A stretch of DNA of 64,000 bases from Pontibacillus marinus BH030004 = DSM 16465 (GTDB taxonomy: Bacteria; Bacillota; Bacilli; Bacillales; BH030062), in contig NZ_KE384335.1 of the NCBI RefSeq assembly GCF_000425225.1, positions 11,865 through 75,864 of the forward strand, read 5' to 3'. Positions 8,781 through 17,012 of this stretch are shown here, one piece after another (positions within the stretch are counted from its first letter, which is position 1; each line of letters opens with the position of its first letter). The notes below the pieces were generated by a model. That model was not told the origin of the DNA. It made no database searches and was given only the letters and a program-made list of their open reading frames with translations. The position numbers and the translations under genes were made by a program.

Positions 8781-9155
8781 ATGGATTTTGCGTTTCGAAT
8801 GGCTGAGGAGCGAATTAAGCAAGCAGATAGAAATGGTGAATTTAAAGATTTACCCGGAAAAGGGAAGCCCTTAGACTTAAGTGAGATTAACGCTGTCCCA
8901 GAAGATTTGCGTATGGGATATACCATTATGAAAAATGCCAACATGATTCCTGAAGAAATGCAAATTAAAAAAGACATTGTTAAGCTCGAGGACTTACTTC
9001 AATTTTGTGAAGATCCGGAAGAGAAAGCGTCTTTACGAAAAGAAATTAATGAAAAGCAGTTGCGCTTCCAAACTCTGATGGACAAACGTAAAATGAAGCA
9101 ATCTGGTGCGTTTCGTCAGTATAGAGGCAAAATTAATCGAAAAATAGGACTTTAA
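8781..9155 (+). CDS. DUF1992 (DnaJ-related domain) protein
   Basis: A 124-residue soluble protein of the DUF1992 family, related to a domain found C-terminal to some J-domains. The signature IKQADRNGEFKDLPGKGKPL lies near residues 12-32, followed by a charged helical tail rich in Lys/Glu. There is no J-domain here. A longer frame begins at ATG 8763, but GAAGGAG (8766-8772) lies inside it at ideal distance from ATG 8781, and family members usually begin M-D-F, so the shorter start is chosen. Molecular role unknown. Monocistronic. Confidence 0.85.
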   Translation: MDFAFRMAEERIKQADRNGEFKDLPGKGKPLDLSEINAVPEDLRMGYTIMKNANMIPEEMQIKKDIVKLEDLLQFCEDPEEKASLRKEINEKQLRFQTLMDKRKMKQSGAFRQYRGKINRKIGL

Positions 9156-9163
9156 ATACAACG

Positions 9164-9195
9164 AAAGCTGACTCTTTTAAGAAGATCAGCTTTTT
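9164..9195 (+). terminator. Terminator of the DUF1992 gene
   Basis: AAAGCTGA (9164-9171) pairs with TCAGCTTT (9186-9193), followed by TTTCTTTATTT. Confidence 0.78.
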
Positions 9196-9207
9196 CTTTA
9201 TTTCCAT

Positions 9208-9273
9208 AGTGAGTGATTACTCACTTTACAACCTGTAGATTTTTGATAGAATAAAAAGTGAGTAATCACTCAC
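9208..9273 (+). promoter_or_regulatory. Promoter flanked by two TetR-type operators
   Basis: Two near-identical inverted repeats, AGTGAGTGATTACTCACT (9208-9225) and AGTGAGTAATCACTCAC (9257-9273), bracket a sigma-A-like promoter: TTTACA 9225-9230, 16-nt spacer, TAGAAT 9247-9252. Operator centres are 49 bp apart. The TetR gene at 11071, in the same operon, is the obvious candidate repressor, giving autoregulation of the exporter. Confidence 0.72.
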
Positions 9274-9298
9274 ATTAGTTTGAGGAGGGTGAAACAAG

Positions 9299-10018
9299 AT
9301 GGATATGGTACACGTAAAGGATGTCGCTCATTCTTTTGGTAGAGAAGAAGTATTGAAAGAAGTTAATCTCTCTATTCAGGAAGGGGAAATCTTTGGTTTA
9401 TTAGGGCCTTCAGGTGCAGGTAAAACTACACTTGTAAAAATGATTGTTGGAATTTTAGAAGCAGATCAGGGGGAGGCCTGGGTGAAGGATGTTAAGATGC
9501 CTTCTCTTGAACAGATGAAGGTTTTAGGATATATGGCTCAATCTGATGCCTTATACAACGAATTATCTGCTAGAGAAAACCTAGACTTTTTTGGTTCCAT
9601 TTATGGTTTGAGAACAAAAAAGCGTAAACAAAGAATCGAAGAAGTAATGAATATTGTGGACCTTTATGATCATTTGGACAAACCAGTGCAGAAGTATTCA
9701 GGAGGGATGAAGCGACGCCTCTCGTTGGCGGCAGCTTTATTACACGAGCCGGACCTTCTCATTTTAGATGAACCCACTGTAGGAATTGATCCTATTCTTC
9801 GTCAGTCCATATGGAACGAATTAAAGCGATGGCAGCAAAATGGAACAACCATTATTGTAACGACTCATGTCATGGATGAAGCGGGTAAATGTGATCGTCT
9901 AGCTATGCTTCGAGATGGATATGTGATCGCTACAGGATCGCCAAAAGAATTAAGGGAGAAAAGCCATACCGAAACAATCGAAGAAGCGTTTTTAGCCTAT
10001 GGAGGTGAAAAAGGATGA
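9299..10018 (+). CDS. ABC exporter ATP-binding protein
   Basis: A 239-residue ABC ATPase of the drug/Na+-export (CcmA-like) type. Walker A GPSGAGKTT near residue 37, Q-loop YMAQSDALY, signature YSGGMKRR near residue 138, Walker B LLILDEPTVGID, and H-loop TTHVMDE are all present. It pairs with the ABC-2 permease that overlaps it by 4 nt. GAGGAGGGTG precedes the ATG at 9299; a second ATG two codons later is also possible. It is first in a three-gene operon (ATPase, permease, TetR) behind paired operators, which suggests inducible export of a toxic compound or drug. Substrate unknown. Confidence 0.9.
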   Translation: MDMVHVKDVAHSFGREEVLKEVNLSIQEGEIFGLLGPSGAGKTTLVKMIVGILEADQGEAWVKDVKMPSLEQMKVLGYMAQSDALYNELSARENLDFFGSIYGLRTKKRKQRIEEVMNIVDLYDHLDKPVQKYSGGMKRRLSLAAALLHEPDLLILDEPTVGIDPILRQSIWNELKRWQQNGTTIIVTTHVMDEAGKCDRLAMLRDGYVIATGSPKELREKSHTETIEEAFLAYGGEKG

Positions 10019-11040
10019 ATATCCGTGCACTGATTATCCGTATTTTACGACAGTTCCGAAGAGATAAACGATCAATGGCATTGATGATTGTTGCTCCATT
10101 ACTCGTTTTAACCTTAATGTGGTTAGTATTTGATGGTGATCGCTATGAACCAGAAATTGCAGTGGTGGATGTACCTAGCCCATATGTTCAAGTTTTAGAA
10201 AAGCAGGACGCTGTTATTAAAGAAATGTCTGAAGTTGAAGCTATGAATGCTCTGCAAGGTGTTGAAGTGGATGCAATGATTAAGATGGATCAGCAAAGTA
10301 TGCAGGTTGCATTGGAGGGGAGTGACCCTTCTACAAATAGTGCAGTGAAAATGACTATACAACAAGCGATGAAGGAGCTAGGCCCTCAGAAATCACAATT
10401 GGAACCAGCATTCACATATATTCATGGTTCAGAGGATCTTGGTTTGTTTGATAATGTAGGTCCCGTATTAATCGGATTTTTTGTATTCTTTTTCGTGTTT
10501 ATTATTGGAGGGGTATCATTTCTGAGAGAACGAACGCAGGGGACGCTTGAGAGGTTGCTCTCAACACCATTAAGACGTTGGGAAATTGTCACGGGGTATG
10601 TGCTGGGATTTGGCCTATTTACTTTAATTCAGTCCTTTATTATTGCTGCGTATTCTATTTATGTTCTTGGTATGTGGATGGACGGATCGTTCTGGTATGT
10701 TCTTCTGATTACTTTTCTGCTTGCTATGACGGCGTTAACACTAGGAACGTTACTCTCGGCTTATGCCAACAACGAGTTTCAAATGATTCAATTTATTCCT
10801 CTTGTCATTGTACCCCAGGTCTTTTTCTCTGGCTTATTTAATCTAGATGCATTAGCTGGTTGGGTCCAGGCAATCGGGAAAGTCATGCCCCTTACCTATG
10901 GAGCTAATGCGTTAAGAAATATCATGATTCGTGGAAAAGGAATTGAATCGTTTCAATCGGATATCTTAATCTTGATTGGTTTTGCTTTTCTATTTTTCTT
11001 TTTAAACATAGTGGCATTAAAGAAGCACCGCAAGCTATAA
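10015..11040 (+). CDS. ABC-2 type permease
   Basis: A 341-residue membrane component. An N-terminal helix (residues about 22-42) is followed by an extracytoplasmic domain of roughly 130 residues and five further helices, the usual ABC-2 exporter plan. The block GVSFLRERTQGTLERLLSTP near residue 165 is the typical coupling segment. The start overlaps the ATPase stop (ATGA). It works with the preceding ATPase as a putative drug exporter. The TetR gene follows by 30 nt. Substrate cannot be inferred. Confidence 0.88.
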   Translation: MNIRALIIRILRQFRRDKRSMALMIVAPLLVLTLMWLVFDGDRYEPEIAVVDVPSPYVQVLEKQDAVIKEMSEVEAMNALQGVEVDAMIKMDQQSMQVALEGSDPSTNSAVKMTIQQAMKELGPQKSQLEPAFTYIHGSEDLGLFDNVGPVLIGFFVFFFVFIIGGVSFLRERTQGTLERLLSTPLRRWEIVTGYVLGFGLFTLIQSFIIAAYSIYVLGMWMDGSFWYVLLITFLLAMTALTLGTLLSAYANNEFQMIQFIPLVIVPQVFFSGLFNLDALAGWVQAIGKVMPLTYGANALRNIMIRGKGIESFQSDILILIGFAFLFFFLNIVALKKHRKL

Positions 11041-11070
11041 TGAAAAGTATGAAATAAAGGGGGATCTAGA

Positions 11071-11724
11071 ATGAGCGATAACGATATAGTGAACGATCTA
11101 TTACAAGCAGGAGAACTGGAAGATCAGCTCACCCCAAAACAACGCCAAATCCTTCAAGCGGCTGTCGAGATGTTTGCGGAAAAAGGTTATGCATCGACTT
11201 CCACCAGTGAAATAGCTAAGAGGGCTGGTGTCGCTGAGGGAACCATTTTTCGGCATTATAAAACCAAAAAAGAACTGCTTTTTGCCATAGTATCTCCGAT
11301 GATCACAAAGTTCGCTGTCCCTTTCTTTGCTCAACACTTTGTGAAGCAGGTGTTTGATCGAGAAGTATCTGGATATGAAGAGCTGCTCAGAAATCTAATT
11401 CATAACCGATTTGAATTTGTAAAAGAGAATGTGACACTCTTAAAAATCGTTTTGCAAGAGGTGGCTTTTCACGAGGAGCTACAAGAACGATATAAATCTA
11501 TCTTTAGAGAAAATGTGCTTGAGAGCTTTGAGGAAACGGTGAAGCATTTTCAGGAAAAAGGGCAGATCAAAGACTATCCTGTTCATAGTGTGATTCGGTT
11601 AACGATATCAACGATAATAGGGTTTTTGGTGACGCGCTTTATTATTATGCCTGACTATGACTGGGATGATGAAAAAGAAATTGATCGTACCATCGATTTT
11701 ATCATGAATGGTCTAGAAAAATAG
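11071..11724 (+). CDS. TetR family regulator of the ABC exporter
   Basis: A 217-residue TetR-type repressor. The N-terminal helix-turn-helix is visible as ILQAAVEMFAEKGYASTSTS, EIAKRAGVAEGTIFRHYKTK; the C-terminal half is the variable ligand domain. AAAGGGGG precedes the ATG. As last gene of the exporter operon it probably represses the promoter at 9225-9252 by binding the two AGTGAGT/ACTCACT operators, released by an unknown ligand. The class is certain; operator binding is inferred from proximity and symmetry. Confidence 0.9.
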   Translation: MSDNDIVNDLLQAGELEDQLTPKQRQILQAAVEMFAEKGYASTSTSEIAKRAGVAEGTIFRHYKTKKELLFAIVSPMITKFAVPFFAQHFVKQVFDREVSGYEELLRNLIHNRFEFVKENVTLLKIVLQEVAFHEELQERYKSIFRENVLESFEETVKHFQEKGQIKDYPVHSVIRLTISTIIGFLVTRFIIMPDYDWDDEKEIDRTIDFIMNGLEK

Positions 11725-11727
11725 ACA

Positions 11728-11759
11728 AAATCCCTCTTCCCAACTGGGAGGAGGGATTT
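11728..11759. terminator. Bidirectional terminator
   Basis: AAATCCCTCTTCCCA (11728-11742) pairs with TGGGAGGAGGGATTT (11745-11759). It separates the exporter operon from the convergent hypothetical gene. Confidence 0.82.
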
Positions 11760-11761
11760 AT

Positions 11762-12097
11762 CTATTTTTGGATTACTTGACCGCCAAATTGTTTACAAAA
11801 ATCGTTAGCTAAATATTCAATTGCCTCCTCATTCCAAGGAGCTCTACGATTCTCGTGAATTTCAAGTGAAAGTTGATGCTTCTTCGGCCAGTACGTGATT
11901 TCTAAGACCCCTTTTTCCTTCCCTTTTTTAAAATGCCAATGATAGCACCCCTTTTTTGTGCTTAGTGTAGTGCGTTGGGTCATGGTTAATCCATATTGAT
12001 CAAACGTTTGTTCAATTTCCTCACATACCAATTCTTCATCTAGAGGCTTTACGTTTTTTAATTTAGAATCCGTAATTTCATACGTTAACATATTCAT
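11762..12097 (-). CDS. Conserved-looking hypothetical protein
   Basis: A 111-residue soluble protein I do not recognise. It has an acidic first third, a central KKGCYHWHFKKGKEKGVLE block, and an ITYWPKKHQLSLEIHENRR strand-rich segment, suggesting a small alpha/beta fold. No signal peptide, membrane segment or known catalytic motif is visible. AGAGGAAC lies before the first ATG, with a second in-frame ATG two codons later. It stands alone between convergent and divergent neighbours, and its 3' end shares a terminator with the TetR gene. Reading-frame quality and Shine-Dalgarno support a real gene. Confidence 0.65.
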   Translation of the reverse strand: MNMLTYEITDSKLKNVKPLDEELVCEEIEQTFDQYGLTMTQRTTLSTKKGCYHWHFKKGKEKGVLEITYWPKKHQLSLEIHENRRAPWNEEAIEYLANDFCKQFGGQVIQK

Positions 12098-12202
12098 GTT
12101 CCTCTCTTATTTCATAGATTTGTGTGATCACTCCTTGTCCGACTTCCAGGGCATGTTCTCCTTCCTTTCGAATAGACATGAAGAGAAGGAGGAGTGATAA
12201 GA

Positions 12203-12394
12203 ATGAATGGAACTACTTTTTTATATTTATCATGTATTATTGCTGGGTTTGCACTGATTCGAATTCCATTAAGTGGGGCATTATCTCCATTGGAACCATT
12301 GTGTGATCTAATCGGTGTTATTGCTGTACTGTTATTTTCATGTATTATTATTTTTAACGGTATCATGTCCTTAATAGGAAGAAGGAAGTTATAG
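12203..12394 (+). CDS. Small two-helix membrane protein
   Basis: A 63-residue hydrophobic protein with two predicted membrane helices (residues about 6-24 and 36-56) joined by SGALSPLEPLCD and ending in the basic tail GRRKL. A GTG at 12194 is in frame but overlaps the Shine-Dalgarno AAGGAGGA (12186-12193); ATG 12203 has 9-nt spacing and is chosen. A terminator follows at once, so this is a compact monocistronic unit. No family recognised. Confidence 0.68.
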   Translation: MNGTTFLYLSCIIAGFALIRIPLSGALSPLEPLCDLIGVIAVLLFSCIIIFNGIMSLIGRRKL

Positions 12395-12419
12395 CTCAGA
12401 CATCTGTCTGAGTTTTTCT
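12395..12419 (+). terminator. Terminator of the small membrane protein gene
   Basis: CTCAGACA (12395-12402) pairs with TGTCTGAG (12405-12412), then TTTTTCTTTT. Confidence 0.8.
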
Positions 12420-12445
12420 TTTCACTTCATCCTCTCCAAAGATGG

Positions 12446-13303
12446 TTATTCTTCTTTCCCGCTGCATTTTGGAATAATATCCACCAATGATGTGACCGGC
12501 CAAAGGTTCTCGTGTGCTTGTTGAGGTTGGTCTGGTGTTAGCCAGACTGCTTTCATCCCCATTTGAAGAGCAGGAGCAATTTCATTCATAAAATTATCCC
12601 CTATAGAGATCACTTTTTCAGGCGGGACATTATACTGGTTAACGATTTGTTCAAAGTGTTCCTTAGTGCGAACAGGTTTTACAGCTGAAGTGATTTTCGT
12701 TTCAAAAGCATGTTGCAATGATAAGTGCTCCAACAAGCGCTCTACATCTACTGCATCACTATTGGTCATCAGAACGATCTTCATATCATCTTTTAGCTTA
12801 TGAAGAAAGTCACGTAAACCAGGTGTCTCTGTGATCCAGCCATCCCCTTTAGCCATATCTACCTTCGTTTCATTATACGCGTTGTGACATGTTTTCATTG
12901 GCACTCCATAATGTCTAGCTAAGACATATGGGGGCCACCAACCATCACCGATCGCAATCCATCTATCAAAATCAAATGATGAAGCAGGGAATTTTAGATG
13001 TTTGTCTTGTTGATTATGTAGTTCACCTGACCATGTTTCAGGCATAGTTAGCGTTTCGATGAAAGGGTCCCACGTCCATATCAAATCTTCTTGGGCATCA
13101 TATACTTTCCCAATAGCTAATGGATGCGTACCGTTTTTCACTTTTTGAAAGTCCTGTTGAAAGTTTTCTTGTTGATCATGGGGGACCAGTTTTTGTAGCT
13201 TTTCTGCAAATAAGTCAAAATGAGCGGTATCTTCGTAAAGTGTTCCGTCTAAATCGAAAATGAGAACTTTACTATCTTCTATAAATGAGTGTGTAGGGAG
13301 CAT
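12446..13303 (-). CDS. HAD superfamily hydrolase
   Basis: A 285-residue haloacid dehalogenase-like phosphohydrolase, cytosolic. Motif I is FDLDGTLYED near residue 15, motif II MTNSD near residue 180, the motif III lysine lies in SAVKPVRTKEHF, and motif IV is GDNFMNEIAPAL. The cap region carries the run of aromatics GDGWWPPYVLARHYG. The substrate is probably a small phosphorylated metabolite but cannot be named. The open frame extends to 13411, but the only good Shine-Dalgarno (AAAGGAAG) lies 7 nt before ATG 13303, so that start is used. Monocistronic. Confidence 0.83.
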   Translation of the reverse strand: MLPTHSFIEDSKVLIFDLDGTLYEDTAHFDLFAEKLQKLVPHDQQENFQQDFQKVKNGTHPLAIGKVYDAQEDLIWTWDPFIETLTMPETWSGELHNQQDKHLKFPASSFDFDRWIAIGDGWWPPYVLARHYGVPMKTCHNAYNETKVDMAKGDGWITETPGLRDFLHKLKDDMKIVLMTNSDAVDVERLLEHLSLQHAFETKITSAVKPVRTKEHFEQIVNQYNVPPEKVISIGDNFMNEIAPALQMGMKAVWLTPDQPQQAHENLWPVTSLVDIIPKCSGKEE

Positions 13304-13488
13304 ATCTAAACTTCCTTTCGAGGGTAAATGACCAAGATGTCGCACCTTTTTGTTCATAGTATGCTCAATTATGCTTAGTACTTCAAGTAATTGGGTAAAG
13401 AATCTAGGCACTTATTCATTCTTGAATTCTTTGTTTGCTCTGTTACATTTAATAGAATAGTGGAAAATGATTGGAAGAGGTGGCAAAA

Positions 13489-15357
13489 GTGAGATATAAA
13501 CAAATAGGGTTTATGCTATTGATTGCATTTTTCTTATGGATTCCAACGGTTGAAGCAGAAACGACTGTTACAAAAGAACCCCTTACACAAGTAGATGCTA
13601 CCATTGAGTATCTTCCAGAAGGACGTCCTTCTGGTATTGTTCAGAGTAGTTCACCTAACATCACGTATTACATAAAGTTATCGTCCTATGACCTTCCTTA
13701 TGAGATACGTATGTATTTGAACGGAAGAGAAGTGAATGCTGATTATAATGAGGGTACTGGAATCGTTTCTTACCAAGCTTCAGGTCTGTCTGGAGAAAAT
13801 AGAGTTAAAGTGACTTTATCTACTTATGGGAAAGAAAATTTAAGTCGTTCTTGGAATTTTAAAGTTGATGATCGTACGATATCACCTTTAGCCGGAAAAG
13901 ACATGAGCCTCCTTGAACGTGTCCAAAATAATGCTTTAGAACGTGCGAATGAATATCGAAGTGTTATTGGTGTAGCTCCTTTAACAAGCAATGAAACATT
14001 ACAAGAAACAGCTCAAGCTCATGCGAATTATATTGAAGTAAATGAAACAGGCCATACAGAAGTAAGTACGAATGAAACGTTATTTACAGGTAGAACACCA
14101 CAAGATCGCTCAGCATATTTTGGCTATGGTAGCTATTTTGTTGGCGAAGGGATCACGTATGAAGAACCAGGTGGCCCTACTTCCATTGACCACTTGTATG
14201 ATGCACCGTATCACCGTTTAAGTCTAATGAACCCTTTCTATTCTGAAGCAGGAACAGGCTACAATGGTGATGGTGATTTCGTGATTAATTTTGGAGGCTT
14301 AGGGAACCAAGGGGAGGAGAAGGTTGTTCTTTATCCTTATGAAGGACAAGAACAAGCTAAGGTATCCTGGTTAGCTTTTGAAGAGCCCAACCCATTACGA
14401 TTTTTCGGGAAAAATAAGATATGGACTGGTTACCCGATATCCTTTGCCTACTTTGGAGGACAAAGTGATCGCTTAGTTGTGCAAAGTTCAAGTTTGGTTG
14501 ATAGCTCAGGACAACAAGTCTCTACTTATACCGTTACACCTGAGGTGGAGGATCAGGGAAAGCACCATCTATTCTTAATCCCGAAAAAGTTCCTTAAACC
14601 AGGTGAAACCTACCAAGTACAAGTTAATGCTTATATTGAAAAGAAATCTGGAAGCACCAAGGATGTATCCCGTACTTGGAGCTTTAAAACAGCTGACGAA
14701 ATTGCACTAGATCGTGTATATTTTGAAAAGCATAATGGTACAAACTTCTTAACGTTAGAATGGGCATCAGGAAAGGATCCAGATGCCACTATTACACTTG
14801 AAATGAATGGTGAGCGTTATTTACGAAGAGAAGGACAGCAGCAAACAACCTATAAGGATCTGACTCCTGGCCTTTATACGATGAGTATTGATAGTCCGTA
14901 TTTCAATGAAGTGAAAACCTATCAAATTATGATTCAATCAAAAGAAGACTTGTATTTTGATTATGATAGTCCTTTGAATGTCACTAAGGTATTTGAGGAT
15001 GGCGTGATGATGGAGGATACGGATGGGGCTGATGGTAAAGAAACACCTATTTTCGCTAACTATCAGGAATGGGATGTAAACCAATCGAGTTTCAGTAATG
15101 ATAAAGTATGGAATATTCGATTTAATAGTTCGATGCTTCCTAGCCAAGTAAATAGTAGTAATGTTTATGTGGTTAATAATCAGAATGAAAAAGTCGATGT
15201 TAATCTCATGCTTGAAAGGGATGGAACAGAAATTGTGGTTACACCACCATCTGGTAACTATTCAAATGGAGATTATACATTAGTGATTCAACCATTGAAG
15301 AACAAAGCTGATAAGATCATGGATAATGGAATTCAAATGCCGTTTAAAGTCCAGTAA
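13489..15357 (+). CDS. Large secreted CAP-domain protein with Ig-like modules
   Basis: A 622-residue exported protein. Signal peptide at residues 1-23 (hydrophobic core ending VEAET). A beta-rich region to about 130 is followed by a CAP/SCP domain (about 145-285) with LERVQNNALERANEYR, AQAHANYI, LFTGRTPQDR and VGEGITYEEPGG. Two beta-sandwich regions follow (about 290-400 and 400-490), and a C-terminal SbsA-like Ig domain (about 520-622) with VWNIRFNSSMLPS and a VTPPSGNYSNGDYTLVIQPL-like close. The same C-terminal module type occurs in the lytic transglycosylase at 44436. Starts upstream (TTG 13471) lack a Shine-Dalgarno; GTG 13489 follows AAGAGGTGG. Probably surface or matrix located; function unknown. 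Confidence 0.85.
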   Translation: MRYKQIGFMLLIAFFLWIPTVEAETTVTKEPLTQVDATIEYLPEGRPSGIVQSSSPNITYYIKLSSYDLPYEIRMYLNGREVNADYNEGTGIVSYQASGLSGENRVKVTLSTYGKENLSRSWNFKVDDRTISPLAGKDMSLLERVQNNALERANEYRSVIGVAPLTSNETLQETAQAHANYIEVNETGHTEVSTNETLFTGRTPQDRSAYFGYGSYFVGEGITYEEPGGPTSIDHLYDAPYHRLSLMNPFYSEAGTGYNGDGDFVINFGGLGNQGEEKVVLYPYEGQEQAKVSWLAFEEPNPLRFFGKNKIWTGYPISFAYFGGQSDRLVVQSSSLVDSSGQQVSTYTVTPEVEDQGKHHLFLIPKKFLKPGETYQVQVNAYIEKKSGSTKDVSRTWSFKTADEIALDRVYFEKHNGTNFLTLEWASGKDPDATITLEMNGERYLRREGQQQTTYKDLTPGLYTMSIDSPYFNEVKTYQIMIQSKEDLYFDYDSPLNVTKVFEDGVMMEDTDGADGKETPIFANYQEWDVNQSSFSNDKVWNIRFNSSMLPSQVNSSNVYVVNNQNEKVDVNLMLERDGTEIVVTPPSGNYSNGDYTLVIQPLKNKADKIMDNGIQMPFKVQ

Positions 15358-15362
15358 ACTCG

Positions 15363-15400
15363 AGTCCTTGCTCCTTAGTTGGAGTGGGGGCTTTATTATT
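15363..15400 (+). terminator. Terminator of the large CAP gene
   Basis: AGTCCTTGCTCC (15363-15374) pairs with GGAGTGGGGGCT (15381-15392) with several G-U pairs, followed by TTATTATTT. Confidence 0.65.
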
Positions 15401-15513
15401 TGGGTGAAAAATTAAAAAGGATGATTAAAACGTCTTCTAGAATAGCCTCCGTTTGTTGAAGACTTGGTATCTAGATAACTAGTGAGGTGGAGGTCCATTG
15501 CTGGAAAAAGAGT

Positions 15514-15636
15514 AAGGGGGTCAGTGAAACGTCGATACTCCTGTGGAAGACCGTCCGAGCTTCCTCATCCGCTGCGCTCCTTGCGGGATCTCGGCCGCCC
15601 TTTCTACCACTGGAGTTCGACGTTTCCTTCCCCCCT
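15514..15636. repeat. About 120-bp imperfect palindromic intergenic element
   Basis: The left arm GAAACGTCGATACTCCTGTGG (split by one mismatch) and the right arm CCACTGGAGTTCGACGTTTC are reverse complements with few mismatches, flanked by GGGGG and CCCCCC. The centre is GC-rich (CATCCGCTGCGCTCCTTGCG), unlike the surrounding AT-rich DNA. It resembles the large intergenic palindromes scattered through Bacillaceae genomes. It sits in an 834-base gene-free gap (15358-16191). Confidence 0.6.
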
Positions 15637-15657
15637 TGCTCATATGGAAAATAACGG

Positions 15658-16077
15658 ACTCTATTCGGAAATTAATCTCATTCAGGGATAGATTTATTCC
15701 GAATGAAGCCTCTATTCGGAACAATAATCTCATTCAGGGATAGACTTATTCCGAATGAAGCCTCTATTCGGAACAATAATCTCATTCAGGGATAGACTTA
15801 TTCCGAATGAAGCCTCTATTCGGAAAAATAATCCATTCAAGGGTTAGATATATTCCGAATGAAGCCTTTATTCGGAAAAATAATCCATCCAAGGGGTAGA
15901 CTTATTCCGAATGAAGCCTCTATTCGGAAAAATAATCCATCCAAGGGGTAGACTTATTCCGAAGGAAGCCTATATTCGGAAAAATAATCCATCCAAGGGG
16001 TAGACTTATTCCGAATGAAGTCTCTATTCGGAAAAATAATCCATCCAAGGGTTAGATATATTCCGAATGCCCCCTAT
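15658..16077. repeat. 52-bp tandem repeat array, eight units
   Basis: Eight units with a 52-bp period. Each contains TTCCGAAT, an 8-nt GAAGCCTC-like loop, and ATTCGGAA, so each can form a hairpin; the remaining bases are of the type AATAATCCATCCAAGGGGTAGA. Units 1-3 carry CTCATTCAGGGATAG and later units ATCCAAGGGGTAG or GGTTAG, showing drift by block. No open frame runs through it. The array ends 60 bp before the plsC promoter. Confidence 0.85.
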
Positions 16078-16136
16078 CTTTCGGGCTAGGCCTTATTCCA
16101 CATAATTGCCATAAAGCAGAAGAACTTACAATGCAT

Positions 16137-16166
16137 TTTCCATTTTATGTTTCGTCGTAGTATAAT
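16137..16166 (+). promoter_or_regulatory. Promoter of plsC
   Basis: A perfect TATAAT at 16161-16166 with TTTCCA at 16137-16142 (18-nt spacer). It lies inside the longest open frame, so the true plsC start must be downstream. Confidence 0.5.
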
Positions 16167-16191
16167 AGAGCCCAAGAAGGGGGAGGGGCTT

Positions 16192-16974
16192 TTGCGTACT
16201 GTTATTATTTATATTTTTGAAGTTTTATACTTAATGAGACATTCCATCACGATCAAGCAGATTAATCGTACATATAAAGGCCGTCCCATAGAAGAAAAAG
16301 ATCGACGGGTTTATTCACAAGCTAGACAATGGGCGCGGCAAACAATGAGATTAGCTGGAACCAAGGTTTCTATTAAAGGGAATGAGAAGTTTCCTGAAGG
16401 GCCTGTTCTCATTGCCTCAAATCACCAAGGAAATTTTGATATTATGGCGCTATTAGGTTACCTTGAGAAACCATTTGGATTCATCTCCAAAATAGAGGTG
16501 AAAAACATTCCGGTTGTGCGATCCTGGATGGAGGCTATGCACTGTGTGTTTATTGATCGAAAGAACCGAAAACAAGCATTAGCAGCTGTTCAAAAGGGCA
16601 TTCACTACCTTGAAGAAGGGCATTCTCTTCTTATTTTCCCTGAAGGGACACGTAATTTTGGGAAAGGATTAAAACCATTCAAATCTGGAGGTCTAAGTAT
16701 GGCTTCTCAAGCGAATGTGCCTATCGTTCCTGTAGCATTAGAGGGTACATACCGTGTCATGGAAGATAATGATGGGAAAGTCAAGCCAGCAAAAGTTGAG
16801 ATTCAAGTATGTGATCCGATTTTTCCGGAAGAGTACAAAGACTTGCCTGCAAATGAAGTTGCTGAATTCGTTAAGAAACGAATTACGGAAGCTCTTGAAA
16901 TGATGGAGGGTAATGTACAGCCACTTCCAAAGAAGACTTTCATCGCTTCAGAATCAAGAGAGATCCAAGGGTAA
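16192..16974 (+). CDS. plsC: 1-acyl-sn-glycerol-3-phosphate acyltransferase
   Basis: PlsC-family acyltransferase expected to acylate lysophosphatidic acid to phosphatidic acid at the inner face of the membrane. The catalytic motif is SNHQGNFDIM (usual form NHxSxxD, here with Gly-Asn), with FIDRKNRKQA, and motif III FPEGTRNFGKGLKPFKSGG. A hydrophobic helix sits at the N-terminus. The frame opens at 16147, but the -10 box lies within that stretch; AAGGGGGAGG precedes TTG 16192, which gives a 260-residue protein of normal length. It may be co-transcribed with the SRAP gene 38 nt downstream. Confidence 0.87.
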   Translation: MRTVIIYIFEVLYLMRHSITIKQINRTYKGRPIEEKDRRVYSQARQWARQTMRLAGTKVSIKGNEKFPEGPVLIASNHQGNFDIMALLGYLEKPFGFISKIEVKNIPVVRSWMEAMHCVFIDRKNRKQALAAVQKGIHYLEEGHSLLIFPEGTRNFGKGLKPFKSGGLSMASQANVPIVPVALEGTYRVMEDNDGKVKPAKVEIQVCDPIFPEEYKDLPANEVAEFVKKRITEALEMMEGNVQPLPKKTFIASESREIQG

Positions 16975-17012
16975 CAGTAGGTCATAATAAATCAAAAAGG
17001 AGCGGATATTGA

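Noticed and set aside
15658-16077. CRISPR array
   Set aside because: The 52-bp units are repeated along their whole length; there are no distinct spacers between short repeats, and no cas genes nearby.
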